Part shown: positions 1-12,800 of the stretch, in pieces | Position numbering within the stretch: the stretch's first letter is position 1 | Layout of the letters: each line of letters opens with the position of its first letter | Assembly (NCBI RefSeq): GCF_001039355.2 | Contig: NW_019775924.1 | Coordinates: forward strand, 229,256 to 293,255 | From: Lingula anatina | Lineage: Eukaryota; Brachiopoda; Lingulata; Lingulida; Lingulidae | Reading direction: 5' to 3' | DNA: 64,000 bases | Program-made: the position numbers and the translations under genes | Notes under the pieces: model-generated | Seen by the model: only the letters and a program-made list of their open reading frames with translations | What the model was told of the DNA's origin: nothing | The model's database searches: none

Positions 1-183
1 GCGGTTGCTTTGAAAAATGTGTTTGTCGATCTTGTGCAACAACAAGACGAAGAAGATGAAGAAGCTATACACACCACAGATACGAGTGCAACCGTCATGA
101 TCCGATGGCAAGCGATGCGGCAACGGAGGATGAGATTTTATAGAATGCGAGCACAGCCGAGAATTAATTACAGCTTTGTATAA
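1..183 (+). CDS. C-terminal 60 codons of a probable PIF/Harbinger transposon protein (5' cut by window edge)
   Basis: Frame 1 is open from the first base of the window to a TAA at 181-183, giving a 60-residue C-terminal fragment rich in Gln, Asp/Glu and Arg. Its first residues (AVALKNVFVD) loosely resemble the ALHN-type end of DDE_Tnp_4 (Harbinger) transposases, but this is only a resemblance. The better argument is position: the stop codon lies exactly where the sequence becomes homologous to the right half of the 200-bp MITE at 19097-19296, so the ORF sits inside the right end of a larger element. Harbinger elements carry a transposase and a Myb-like protein, and I cannot tell which one this is. 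Confidence 0.5.
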   Translation, partial: AVALKNVFVDLVQQQDEEDEEAIHTTDTSATVMIRWQAMRQRRMRFYRMRAQPRINYSFV

Positions 184-302
184 GTAACTGGCTCGTGCTG
201 CCAGTAATTACGCCGCGGGATATTCAGGGCACAGACCGTGATCATAAGATATAGAATAGAAAATAGATTTTTAGAAAATACACTTTCCATGTGAACGAAG
301 CC
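1..302 (+). mobile_element. Right end of a PIF/Harbinger-type DNA transposon
   Basis: Positions 183-296 match the right half of the complete MITE at 19097-19296 almost base for base, including the internal stretch around 191-235 and the terminal arm ending CCATGTGAAC. The terminus reads outward into GAAGCC and then TAA, compatible with the TWA target site of Harbinger elements. The left part is outside the window. Unlike the MITE, this copy has protein-coding sequence directly left of the shared part, so it looks like the right end of an autonomous or formerly autonomous relative. Confidence 0.6.
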
Positions 303-3092
303 TAAAAGTCAAACAGTTTAACACCAACTCTTTTGAAGTGCACATTGATGATGACATCTTTTTATGTAGCCACTGTCCTTACAGAAAATTTGATGTGCCG
401 TTTATGTAGTAATGCATGTAGATCTATAAAAAAAGGGGGGGGGGGTGGCTTTGCATTTTATGTATCAGTGGTTTATATATAAATATATGTATATATACAT
501 ATGTTTTGAAAATATGATGAGGAGGAATGTAGTGTATTCTATGCTTTGTTTATGTGCCACATCATGTATCATGTGACTTAGCGTGGTTATCTTGAATGTA
601 AAAAAAGTAGAACTCACAACATTATTATATCTGTGTATTTTATTCTATTTACGCTTGCAAACTTACTTTCCATAAGTTTCTTTAATTCACTTTCCTGTCT
701 CGGTATTGTTTTATATACTTAGTGGTTTAATTTTTTCTACACAATTGTATAGTATCTGCTGATAATGATGTTAATTAATGATTGTGTGAAAATGAGTGTC
801 TATTCAAGGCACAAAGTTTTTAGAAAAGGTAGTCAAATTTCAGGCAAACTTAGTAGCTAAGATTTGTGGTTTAAAGTTGAGTGAAAGTAAATCAATTCAG
901 CTATAATATTGGAGTTTCCTTGAAAGCAGAAGAATTTTGCAGCATTAACATTGTAGTTGTGAAAAGGCTATTTTGTTCAACACTTCAGGGTTTTGAGGGC
1001 CTTTATTGTCATCCAGGTACCAAAAATGAGGATTTTAGTGCATCTAATTATTCAGTAATGCATCTATCTTTGTGTTTATTTATAATATAAAAAAAGTCCC
1101 CTCAAAAGTATAAAATATCATCGTTTATGTTTCCTGTTGGAATGTATAAGTATAGGCAACTCGCTTTAATCCCAATTTAACACCTTTCTTCTTTGAGGTG
1201 AGATAGTAATTGGCATGAGGCTGAACTTTATCCCTGAGCAAGATTTAATTAATGTATGGGCTACAATCCCATGCCATCTTCATGATGTTTTTTTATTGGA
1301 GCTNAAACCTGTGACGTACGAGACTTATGACTTCCAAATATGGATCCAGGCAGACACAGCTGTGACGTGTGACTTCCAAATATGGAAGCGCCCCAAGCAG
1401 AATTTTGAAGAAGAACCCCCCCCCCCCCCCCGATGTACCGATGTAAAGTGTAAGATCCACAGCTTTATAATTATTCCCATATATCTAGCCCCTGAATAAG
1501 GAGATGCCATCAATGCAAATTTACAACACAGTCCCATAAAATGTATTTAAAGCAATTTAATCATGTTTTTTGAATAATACATGTAACAAAAAAAAAATCC
1601 CTTCTTCAATGAAAAAAAATGTACATTTCTATTTGGTGCAATATACAACCTGGGAACCAGTGTTCTGCAGCAGTTACAAGACATACACAGAATCTATGGC
1701 ATCATGATACAATGTTAGCTGTTACAGAACGTTCATACACACAGTGCTGCTTACACCTATAGCTACTACGTACTGGAGCTTTGGTCACAAGATACACCTC
1801 TCATTCACATGGCCAGAATGCAGCTAATTTATACAGGTCGAGCAAAGACTGAATCAACATAATTCTCTAGAACAATCCTTAATCGTAAGAAAGCTTTCCT
1901 CAGTATAAGTGACCCCATGATATGACCACAAAGTGAAAAATTCCCAGCACTTGCCAACAAAGGATTTATCTGAATGCAAATCATCCATGTCAAAAATAAT
2001 TTCTATAATATTGCAAATTCAGACTAAATGAATCTCAGAATTTCTTTTCATCAAAGATGTGGGTTTAACAAAGTCTTGCAGAAGACCTTTATTATTTTAT
2101 GTCAAATTTAACTGACTCGCCAATTATAGCATATTTTGCACATCATAAATATATTGACCGTCTTGCATTCTTCGCGGCTTTCGGATAACAATTCACTAAT
2201 TAAGTTATCACAACTGTACAAATGACTAAGCTGAAGAAAATTATTCCAAGCTGCAATACAAAAGCTCTGTGAATTTCAGTTATCCTTCCCAATGGGTCTG
2301 AATATAAAAAGCAATAACAAGCTTGCATTCATCTTGTTCAGTGCTATGGGCCATTTTGCCGCAAAATCATACGCTACCATAAAAAACTTCCCAGAAAAAT
2401 CCAAGCATACACCAATGAAAGATGAAACATCTGCCATTTTATCTCTTTTCATAAATCATAATTATGACTTTATTGCACAGATTTTCTTTCCATAAATTCT
2501 GCATAGAACAGGCTCATTTGAATCCATTACATCTACATTATACTGGACAATTTACAAGAATAACACAGTATGTCTTCTTGAACATGGAAATCAATGGCTT
2601 GCCTGCACCATAAAAAATTACACATTACAAAACAAGCAATGAAGCTTTTCAACATTTTTAACAGTTTCTTTAACGGGTATATAAAAAAGATCCTCTTCAT
2701 AACTTAACCAGTTAAAAAATACTCCTGAAAAATCACCTGGGATCTTTTATGAATACAAAAAGAAAAAAGGTGATTTCTTACAGTTTACTTATTTTACACC
2801 AATCGGGAGGAATAAATGCTACAATGTAATTCTTTCAATTCCACCTTACTTCGGCATGCCTTCCATTCCTCATCTCTTTAGAAAATCTTTCTGCCTGAGC
2901 ACCACAATACACAGCTCTATCATGCAGCAGCCATTTGTTTTTGACCCTGACATTAATTTACAGTACAGCCACATAAGTTGCTAGTCTCTGCTGGTCCAGG
3001 GCATACCACAGCACAGACATCAGCAAGGCTATATCTGCTGCTGGTATTGTCTAATATTCATCTTGAGCTGGTTCTAACATTATCAGCTATCA
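303..3092. other. Non-coding stretch, including the 3' UTR of the GPATCH8-like gene
   Basis: No convincing coding exon is seen. The GPATCH8-like gene ends at 3093 on the minus strand, so its 3' UTR must run leftward from 3092. Minus-strand AATAAA hexamers (TTTATT on plus) occur at 2469-2474 and 2088-2093 and are candidate polyadenylation signals. A G run (435-445), a C run (about 1417-1431), one unresolved base (1304) and a short imperfect direct repeat (about 1312-1390) are also present. Confidence 0.5.
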
Positions 3093-3890
3093 TCATGGAT
3101 GCTGCTGCATACGTATCCTCTGCATCATCATAGGGTGGTTCACCAGTATCTGTTGCTGATGGTGCTGTTGTTGCGCTGCGGCGGCCGCTGCAGCCAGTGC
3201 GGCATGGTGTGGGCCTGCCACCACCTGTTGTATCCCGGCAGGAGTGTGGATCAGCATGGTCTGTCCCGGCACCAGCTGAGGATGGTGTGGTGCGGCAGCA
3301 GGATGGTGCAACTGGACTGGTAATCCAGCATGTGGCTGTCCCGGCGGATGGTTGGCTGCTATAACCTGGTGTGGTATCCCATTTATCATCTGTATACCAA
3401 CAGGATGGTGGCCCACTGGGATCTGGATGGGAATGGGTTGCCCTGTGGCTGCAGCTTGGGCTTGTGCCTGAGCCTGGGCTTGAGCTTGGGCATGTGCCTG
3501 GGCAGCATGTGCCTGGGCAGCTTGGGCCTGAGCCTGCGCTTGAGCCTGGGCCTGGGCATGAGCAATGGCAGCTGAGGAACTGGAGGCAGGCACAAGCACT
3601 GGGGTGCCTGGCTGAACTCCTGCTGGCAATGCCTGGATTCCCTGTACCACCTGCATCCCAGGCATCCCAGGCACCTGTACCAGCTGCATGCCCTGCAGTG
3701 CCTGGACTGGGATACCACTGGGATGGATGGCCTGGGGGGATGGCACTGGTGTGGCCGCCTGCTGAAGGACAAGCTGTGGCTGGCTGGGCGAGGTGGTGGT
3801 GGCTGCCTGGACATACTGTGCCTGAGAGAGAGGGATCCCCAGCTGTTGGGCCTGAGACAACAGGATCTGCTGAGCCTGAGAAAACACCAC
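3093..3890 (-). CDS. GPATCH8: Terminal exon of GPATCH8-like gene: Ala-Gln repeat and His-rich tail
   Basis: This is the last coding exon, entered in phase 0 after a tatattgtag acceptor and closed by TGA at 3093-3095. It encodes 265 residues of low complexity: SQAQQ-type repeats at the start, PGMPGMQ segments, a long run of AQ/AH dipeptides (about 3460-3570), a poly-Ala stretch (about 3170-3195) and a Gln/His end. Vertebrate GPATCH8 also ends in an Ala/His/Pro-rich tail, so the character is conserved even though the residues are not. Several other frames are open here because the codons are repetitive; they are not separate genes. Confidence 0.8.
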   Translation of the reverse strand: MVFSQAQQILLSQAQQLGIPLSQAQYVQAATTTSPSQPQLVLQQAATPVPSPQAIHPSGIPVQALQGMQLVQVPGMPGMQVVQGIQALPAGVQPGTPVLVPASSSSAAIAHAQAQAQAQAQAQAAQAHAAQAHAQAQAQAQAQAQAAATGQPIPIQIPVGHHPVGIQMINGIPHQVIAANHPPGQPHAGLPVQLHHPAAAPHHPQLVPGQTMLIHTPAGIQQVVAGPHHAALAAAAAAAQQQHHQQQILVNHPMMMQRIRMQQHP

Positions 3891-6800
3891 CTACAATATA
3901 CAATGGTATAACACATAAACATTATCTATATTAAGAAATGAGTGCCATTTTTCATTCAATAATTTTTTCTTCTCATAACCTTTGAAAAAATTGTATGACT
4001 GTGTCCGATTTACTTCTAAGTAATATTGTAGCATTAATTATCGAAAGTAATTGATGATATACACATGGGTTTCAAATTATAAGGTTAAATTTCTTGTGTA
4101 CTACTGAACCCATTAAAAGTGAACAAGTGGTGCCACCTATTTGCTGGGTGATGAATTATCTCAGTGGCTGTGTTTAGTCTATGTAATGTAAACATTAGAA
4201 TAACATTAATATATACCCATTTCCTCCTAATTATATCACTGAATTTCCATGTGAACTTTCAGTGGTATCATCCAGAGGGGAAAAAGGGTATAAATAAATT
4301 TATGTATTATTAAATTTAATTTCCCAAATATAAACCATCAGTGTCAGGCATGCACCCAAAGACACACAGCAGAGCAGTTGGATAACAATGATATTGATAT
4401 GACATAGACAGCCAAGACCATTACACTTTATAATCCATTCCTTCAGATGGTTTTGTAAAAAGGTTTAAACCACATTCTGAACCACATTCTACTTAACATT
4501 AAACTTTAAATGCTGTTTCTTTTCGGAAAGGTTGCATGAAAATCACAATTTTGATATAAAAAAGCAAAAAAAAAATAAATAATAAAATAAAATAAATAAA
4601 TAAAGACAAACCCAGGCAAGTTTTTTTTCTTTGTTTTCTCAAAAATAATCAGTTTATATAATACATAAATGAAGCTTTATGCCTGGCTGTAAACATTCAA
4701 AACTAGTTGCATTTTTTAAAAAACAAAGTTTATCCAAATAAAAAGGAGGCAAGTCACTTCAATCATATTATGTTCTCTTTAGTTGCAATGTCTCCCACAA
4801 ACTCTGCAGTGAATCTCTCCCACGGTATTTAAAACACATGCTAACATGCCAATCAGTCATGAATCAAAGGAAGCATTTTTACATTCCACAGAACTTGACA
4901 TCTTTTATATTATATCATCTAGCTAGTCCACAATGAAAATTGCTCAAAACTAGACTCTCTTAAACCAATATAATAATCCAGCTGACATAAAAGGCAACCA
5001 GACTGCTTAACAATGGGTAGGATATCCAGAAGCACAACCAGATGTCTTTGTGTAATCTGGCCGTCTGATGATGTCAACTGGACATTTCTTGGTTCAAACT
5101 AGCCCTGTTTTGAATGCGCCTTCGGAGCAAGCTGAGACCTTTCAAGTTTCCATCTCAGTCTGCGACAGCAGCATAGCGCGACTCCCAGGCATTTTTTAAA
5201 TCTTCCAATAATACTCACAATACTGCAGAACACTTTTAGTCTACTGCAGCTGCACTAAATCACAAAATACTAAGACTTTCACTTTTTGAATAAAGAAATT
5301 TGTTCTTAAATGCACAGGGTACCAAATAGGCACCATACTGGACTCAGCAGGCAATCATGCTAAAAGAGGTGAAAGGTTACACAGCCACCAAAAGCAACTA
5401 CCCCATACATTACATAGTACTGCCAAGCTCTGGGCCTGAACCTCAATAAAAGATATCAACTAATCATTTCTCATGGGATTTTGTGCCTTATCCATATGTT
5501 AACCAAAAAAATCAATAAAACGCTTAATAAAATAAAAATAAATTAAAAAATTAAGAAATAACACCATTATATATTGATTAATCTACAAGAACTGCCAAGT
5601 TGTGCCATTTTACCTTGGATCATAATTGGTGATTACTATGCACCTCTTTTGCAATTAAATGTTGTTGCCATTCCCACTGCAGTAAAGTAAAAGTGCATGG
5701 GCCTTTCCTTCTGGCAGGGTGAACACAAAATTCATGCACAGCTTTTGATTCAGTGAAAAGTTAACAGTTGAATCCTTGGCACACTTCCCATGGATACAAT
5801 GAGAGACAAATGATCTACAAGTTTTCCCAGATAAAGTGCTAAATGTTCACACATTTCCATACATGAAATTCTGTGTCGCCCTGTGATGCCAAACAAAATT
5901 TAACCAGGAGGTGACCACATTAAGCCTTGTCACCCAATACTATATTTAAAGCAAAAATGGCAATTTTGTTTTTACCTATAATCATAGTCTAGTATTAATT
6001 TGGTGTTAGAATGTGATAACCTGCTCTCTCATATACCTATAATCAAAACCTCTCCCAATACTATATTCAATTAAATTATTTATTCATAATTACTACTTTA
6101 ATGCAGTTTGATGACTTTCAGGGAAAAATTAGAAAGAAATCTGATCATAATTCCACCAACTGCAATGTGTTAAGTATTTGGTCAATAAACTAAAAGGGGG
6201 CTAATTACCAAGTTAATTTTACTGCAAAATACATTCTAATATCAACCAACAAGCCCAAGTTATCTATAGCTAGCAAGCTAAAATGACTCTTAGGACCTGT
6301 TGGCTGAGGCTCAGGCCTGAACACATTTATTAACATTGAAAACACAAATTTTGTCAGCCAAATTTAACATGGAACATAACAAAACAATATGAACCAGTTA
6401 GGCTCCCTTTAACAGTAACAATAGCCGACTGAAGCTACAATAGCCATGACAAAGCCTCAAACTTACGCATCTATTGCCAATCCAAGTGACCTAAACTCAA
6501 GTAAAAACAGGAAGATGTCACTAGTATAGAGAAATCATAATGCACATCTTCAGCTGATGTATGTGTAATATGTGTACCCCAAGGAAGAAAGGGGGGGGGG
6601 GGGGGGCTGGGAGAAAAAAAGGCAAGGACTGGGAAAAATTAGCGGTATAAGGATGTACTTTGCTAAGGATAGATGCCCTGGAGTGCATTTGTTAAACATA
6701 ACTTATAGCAAGTAGCTTGGCCAGAAACAGGTGCTTGTCAGTTAAAACAGGCAGTGAATTGTAAATGGCACCAGTAAACAAAAGTGGAGGGGTTTGTTTA

Positions 6801-9800
6801 TATGGCACAAACAACAAAATGTTTTGTACTTTCTTTAAATCAATGCCAACTTGCAGCACAATACACTAACTTAAGCATCAATAGCATTTTAACACAGCAT
6901 TTTTAACAATTTCATTAAAAAGAAATATCAACAAGCAACACTGTAACTAAAAACATTAACTTCAATTAGTGCAGTTTGCACAAATTGCAACACTACGCAG
7001 CAAGTACAAAATTATTAACAAATACATCACTCTTAACGTACTCTGACAGTGACGGGCAGGTGCCATTTACATGTGAAATGTTTGAGACAATGGGGTTGCA
7101 GTGTAATCAAAGGTAAGGTAAAAAGAGGGTAAGGGTGGGGGGGGACAGGGGAGAGAAGGGGGTAAACAGTGGATCTGGGTATGGGGCCATCTCAAAAGAT
7201 ACCCATCATCGTAAAGAATGTTAAACAAGTTTTGTCTCCCTAGGGGTCAGTGTCACAAAAGAACTTCAACTGATAACTGGTTTAAACTTAAAAGAATACA
7301 ATTTTTTTTCACTCCAGTTCAGGACAAATCAACAGGAGTGAACCAAAATGAATTAAAACTCGAAAGTTAATTATCCCCTTACAGCTTGTAGTAGGCGGGA
7401 TGGACATTTAAGCCGGATTATCGGACAGTAATCTAGTGAGACTCCCCGCGGGGATAGATCGATCTAAAAGCTCTGGGAATACGCCCTAAAGCACCAAATT
7501 TTTTTGGCTTTTTTGGCAAAAAGTTCTTTTGTGAAACTGTCACATTTTTATTTTGAAAGGATTTTTATACGGGATGTTTTGAAGGGTCAAAAAAAGACAG
7601 AAATGCCTCAGGGCTGATAGAATCAATAGGGTGAAAAAGTGCAAGAAACAAATAAAATAAGTAGAAAACAGTTAAACCTGCTTCTGCAATTTCTTAATTC
7701 TTAAGTATTACCATAATATTAAAACAGTAACACTACTACCAACATACTGTTTTCAGTGTCATTTGTAATAGATACAGGTATGCTTAGGGTTTAATAAACA
7801 TTTACATGAAATCAACTGTCAAAATGCAAGCAACACAGGACCATGCGTATTGCAAATTATTTCTAAAATAAGAAACATTCCATCAAACACTCTAGACAAA
7901 AATCTTAAAACATTCTTCCACAATGCAACAGAGCAGATTTTCCACAATATCACCTATTCAACAACAGAAGTTACTTCCAAAAGAAGCAACTCCTGGACTG
8001 AAATGTCTTTTCTTTTTTTCCCTAGGTTTCTTTTTCAATATCGCAACCTGGTTATATATCCCATTCCTTATGCTAGATGTCAAAACACTGTTTATAACAC
8101 TTTCTCAACCATATATTCAGCTAGAACAGTATAATTTGGTAAAAGCATAATCCAATTTGCAATGTGGAAAATCCATCTGGAAGTCAGTCAAGCACAGAAC
8201 ATGATAGCTGAACAGTTTGTGCTGGTTTCAAGTGTATTGACTTTTGACCTTCACGGCTTAAGTTATTTTAAAAGCATTTTTAACCAATCATAATTCCTTC
8301 TCAATTTTTTTGGACCACCTCTTGAAAAAAAAAAACACTTCAAACCAACATCATTTAAAGAAATGAATAAACACATGATAATACAAAATATTGCTTAAAA
8401 GAAAAACAATAATTAAATGGCTCCCCCTACACACCTGCTGTGGCACTTGCTGAGTACCGTCTTCCTCTAGCTGCACCAGTTCCATGCCATCCTCGTCTAG
8501 GGCAATGGACCGCCCCTCCTCCGCCATGAGTGGATCAGCCACGTTGATGTGGACGGGTACAAGACCCCTGTCCTGAGCTTCCTGGAGCTGTTTCTAAAAA
8601 ATCAAAAATAAGATAATTTTTTATGACATTCACACTTGTTCAAAAGGCAAGGAAGTGGTTAAATAACACATATACAATACAGATAGGACAGTAAGTGTTT
8701 TTCTCAAGTTTCTACCTTTTACATTGAAAGTGATATCTGACTAATGAAACCTCCTAGCCAACTTGTAAAATTTCTTAGCACAAACTACTTTTTTTTCCTT
8801 AATTTCATACTTGGAACATAAAGAACAAGAACAAGTCATCCCCCTAAACCACCCTGATCCCCCACTGACCTGCTGTACATGCTGCAAGGCCTGCTGCTGC
8901 AGGTGCTTGTACTGCTCTGCCTGCTCAGGGGTGATCTCAAACGATGGCTTAATTTCCACAGGCTCTGGGCTCTTTTTCTCCTCCACCACAGGTATCGGGT
9001 CGCCTGGCTTAACAGGACCTATGAAGTTCTGCTGGTGAGGCTTCTGAGGCTGCTGTTGGTGTTGTTGTTTAGAATGTTGCTGGTGGTTGTGTTGTTGTTG
9101 GTTCTGTTGCTGGTGAGGTGACTGATGCTTCATCTGCTGGTTGGGAAACTGTTGATTCTGATGTTGCTGGTGAGGTTGCTGTTGTTGTTGTTGCTGCTGC
9201 TTCTTGTTATTCCGCCTATTGTTGTTCTTGTTGCGGTTTTGCTGGTTGTGGAAGACAGGAGGGGGCGGTGGAGGGGGTAGCATAGGCGGGTGAGGGCTAT
9301 TTGGACGGTGAGACCCTCCTCCAGCACCAGCCAGGGGTGGGCGTGGTCCTCTTGGCCCTCCACCAGGGAAGGGAGGACCTGGGAATCTGACGTCTTTGCT
9401 CTGTTCTATCCTGTTGACTGACCTAGGGGTCAACTGTACTGGCACCTTCTGAGGAGGACGTGGCCCTGGGGTTGGAGGGAGAGGAATGTTTGGCCCATTC
9501 TGGGAGTTCGACTTTGGAGTGGTTGGTTTTGCCGATGGTTTCCCTGGACCACCTCCAGCCGGGAGAGGAATATCAAGCTCCACTTTCTCCTCAGAGTCCT
9601 CACCTTCCCCTGTAGCATCCTCCCCTGTAGTGCTCTTGTGCTTCCCTGGCAGTTTCCCAATCAAAGGCACAGTAAGTGTGTCTGAAGCTTTGCCATCATT
9701 GTTGGATTTGCCAGGGGAAGTCTCAGCTCCGTCTTCCCCTGTCTGCTTCTTCTCCTTGACCCGCTTCAGTAATTCCTGTGCCTGGGGGGCCACCTCTTCC

Positions 9801-12800
9801 TTATTCACCTTGACTGACTGGACCAGCTGCTGGGGATCAAAAGATTTTGTCTTTTCCACTTTCTTTTCCCTCTGTGGCTTTGGCTCTCTCTTTGGAATCA
9901 CAGAACTGAATTTGTTGTCTGGGCTTGCTTTCATTTCTCTCAATGGCCTGGATCTGCTACGATTTCGCGATCTGTGCCTCGAGCTTCTGTTTCTGTTATA
10001 CCGCCCTCGTGAACGAGATCTTGAGCGAGATCTGCTGTATGACCTAGAATGCCTGTGTCTGGAACGACTTCTACTTCTACTTGAGTAGGATCTAGACCTA
10101 CTTCTACTGTAAGATCTTCTTCTATGCCTGTCCCTAGAATAAGAGCGAGATCTGGACCTGGAACTTCTGCTATATGACCTACTGTAGGACCGCCCTCTTG
10201 ACCTGCTGCGACTGTGATAATCATCAGAATAGCTGCTATAGGAGTCATCTCGATGGCGACGAGACCGATGAGAGCGAGACCGGGAACGAGTACGACTTCT
10301 ACTTCTGGAGTGGTCATAATCACTTTCTGATGTGTAAGAATAACTTCTGCGCCTCTTTTTCTTTTTTCTGTCTCTGTCATCATCATAGTCACTCTCAGAA
10401 GAATATGAGTCGTCTCTGGACCTACTCCTACTGCTGTGATGCCTTGATTTATGCCTGGACTTGTGATCACTGGATTTACTCCTTGACCTAGTTCTCCTGT
10501 CCGATTTCTTCTCCTCTTTAGTCTTAATATCGGTCCCTTCTCTATGACTACGTTGGCTGCTTTTTTGTTCTTGCCTGTCTGACCCAATTATGGCTGCCTC
10601 AGTTGGCTTCTTGGCACTGTCGCGATCTAAAGCAGAAATGGCTGCTTCCTCATCGCTGCTTGTGTCCCACTTAGACTGGGACGGTGTTGCTGGTCCTCCT
10701 TCTGTCTTCTCGTTCTTGGTTTTTGCATGTTGTTGATGACTATTTCCTTCTTCAGGACCTATGCTCCTGTTAGACTTCTGTGAGCTGTTGAACGTCTCTT
10801 CATGTTTGGAACGCTTAGATCCAGCATGTCCACTGGAATTTCCAACCTCTTGCTCATGCTGTCTTTTCTTAGCCACACCGGGAGAGGCTGTTGTTTTAGC
10901 GGTCTTCACCGCAGTCTTTTTACCACCGTCCTCCTTTTCTACAGCAGGATGATTGGGCTTTTTATCTTTGGTTGCTTTGGCATTGGCTGCTAGTGCTGTC
11001 TCACTCTCTGAATGGGAGTCCTCCCCTGATGAAGCTTGCTTTCTGTTAGATCCTCTTCTGCTTGAACCCCGACCTCTGCTACTTCCATCTGATTTTTCTG
11101 ATTTGGGAGTTTTCATTTTTTTGTCTTTGAGCTCTTCATCAGGATCATTTTCAGATAGTTTTCTCTTTTCTTCACTCTTGGTACCGGGCTCAGTTTTTAC
11201 TTTAGCAGTCTTACTGTCATTAACGCCTTCACTAGTATCAATCTTTTTACTTTCTGCCTCCAACTCTTTTTCATCATCAGCACCAGATTTTGGTGTTCTA
11301 TTTTTACTTGTTTTTAATTTCTTCTCTTTCTTTTTCTTTGTCTTTACTTTTTTGCTGCCATACTCATTGGTCTCTTCAATTTCCTCCTGAACAGTAGATG
11401 GCTCTTCCTTTTTGATTACTGCTTCCCCGATTGGAGCTTTATCCTCACAATTGCCCTTATCCTCTACAATTCCGGTGTGTTCCTTCTCAGATCCACTTTC
11501 TTCTGACACAGACATTCTGGACCTCTTTGATTTCTTGGACTTCTTTGATTTTTTTCTTTTCTTTGATCTTTTCCTCTTGTGTGACTTTTTGGTCTCAGTC
11601 TTTTCATTGCCATCTTCTGGTTTTGCCTCAACTTCAGCAATCCCTTCTCCTGTTTCATCAGTTTCCATTTTCTCTCCCTTTTCTGTGCTCTTCCCCTCTT
11701 CCTGGTTCTGATCTCGTTCACGATGATGGTGGTGGTGATGAGACTTTTTCTTCTTCTTTTTCTTCTTGTGTCGATGTCTCCTGTGTTTCTTCTCTTTCCC
11801 TTCTTCTTCTTTCTCGCTGTCATCATTTTCCTCCTTACGCTTGTGTTTCTTCTTCTTCTTTTTCTTCAGTGTGGCAGGAGGCCTGATCTCCAGGCCTTCC
11901 TCTTCCATCTCCTCATTGTCAGCCTCTTGGTCACTGCCATGATCTACAGCTGCCTTTTCATCATCAGTAACACCTGATACAAAGAAAGAAACAAAATAAT
12001 ACTTAATAACAGACAAAAAACTTTATCAGGTTCAACTGAAGAACTTGGTTGCTTATGGCAAATATTCTCCACTAATTTCACACTATTCCTTTTTATTGAA
12101 AATAAAAACATCACTTGATCAGCATAAATATCATACTCTTGTCCAATTTTGTTTAACTTTTAACAACTTTTCTTTAACCTTGATTATCTCCTTACTTGTT
12201 GCTGAAACATCTAATTTCAGATCACTGTCAAGTGCTGCCACCTTTGGGCCATCACCTCCTGCTGAATTAGTGCTGCCATCTTCAGGCTTGTTTGCATCCT
12301 TCACCTTGTTCTTGGCTCCCAGCAGACGGAAGTCAAAGTACAGTGGATTGCAGGAGAACATGAGCTTTGGCTCTGTTGTGGTATATTGCACCATTTCACT
12401 GGGCCACTCCAATTCTGTGACATCATCAAGGCCAATCACCTTTTAACAAATTACATCAAAAGTACATTATTCATCAATTAAATGATACTAAAAATATGCA
12501 AATATCACAACAAGAAGATTTTTACACACCATGTTACATGCTCAAAGATGTTCAAATTAGTTGTCTTATTTCGTAATGATGTCTTAAAAGTAAAAATATT
12601 TTTCCAAATAAGTTTTTGTCACCTAGCCATTCCTGTTCAAGCATCCCAGTACTCAATACACTTTTTAAAAAATTAAAATTGATCATGTTGTAAATCTCAG
12701 TAAAAAGACAAGAGCTAAGCAAGATACCTCAATCCAACTTCAAAAATATAATACTAATAATAATAATAATAATATCTCCTATAACATTTACCTTGACAAA

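Noticed and set aside
3058-3934. Several 60-280-residue ORFs on both strands over the terminal GPATCH8-like exon
   Set aside because: They are shadow frames of the repetitive Ala/Gln/His codons. Only the minus frame ending at 3093 continues the conserved protein.
9486-11977. Plus-strand ORFs rich in Leu, Ser, Phe and Cys opposite the 3.1-kb exon
   Set aside because: They are antisense shadows of Lys/Arg/Ser/Glu-rich codons, with no family resemblance.
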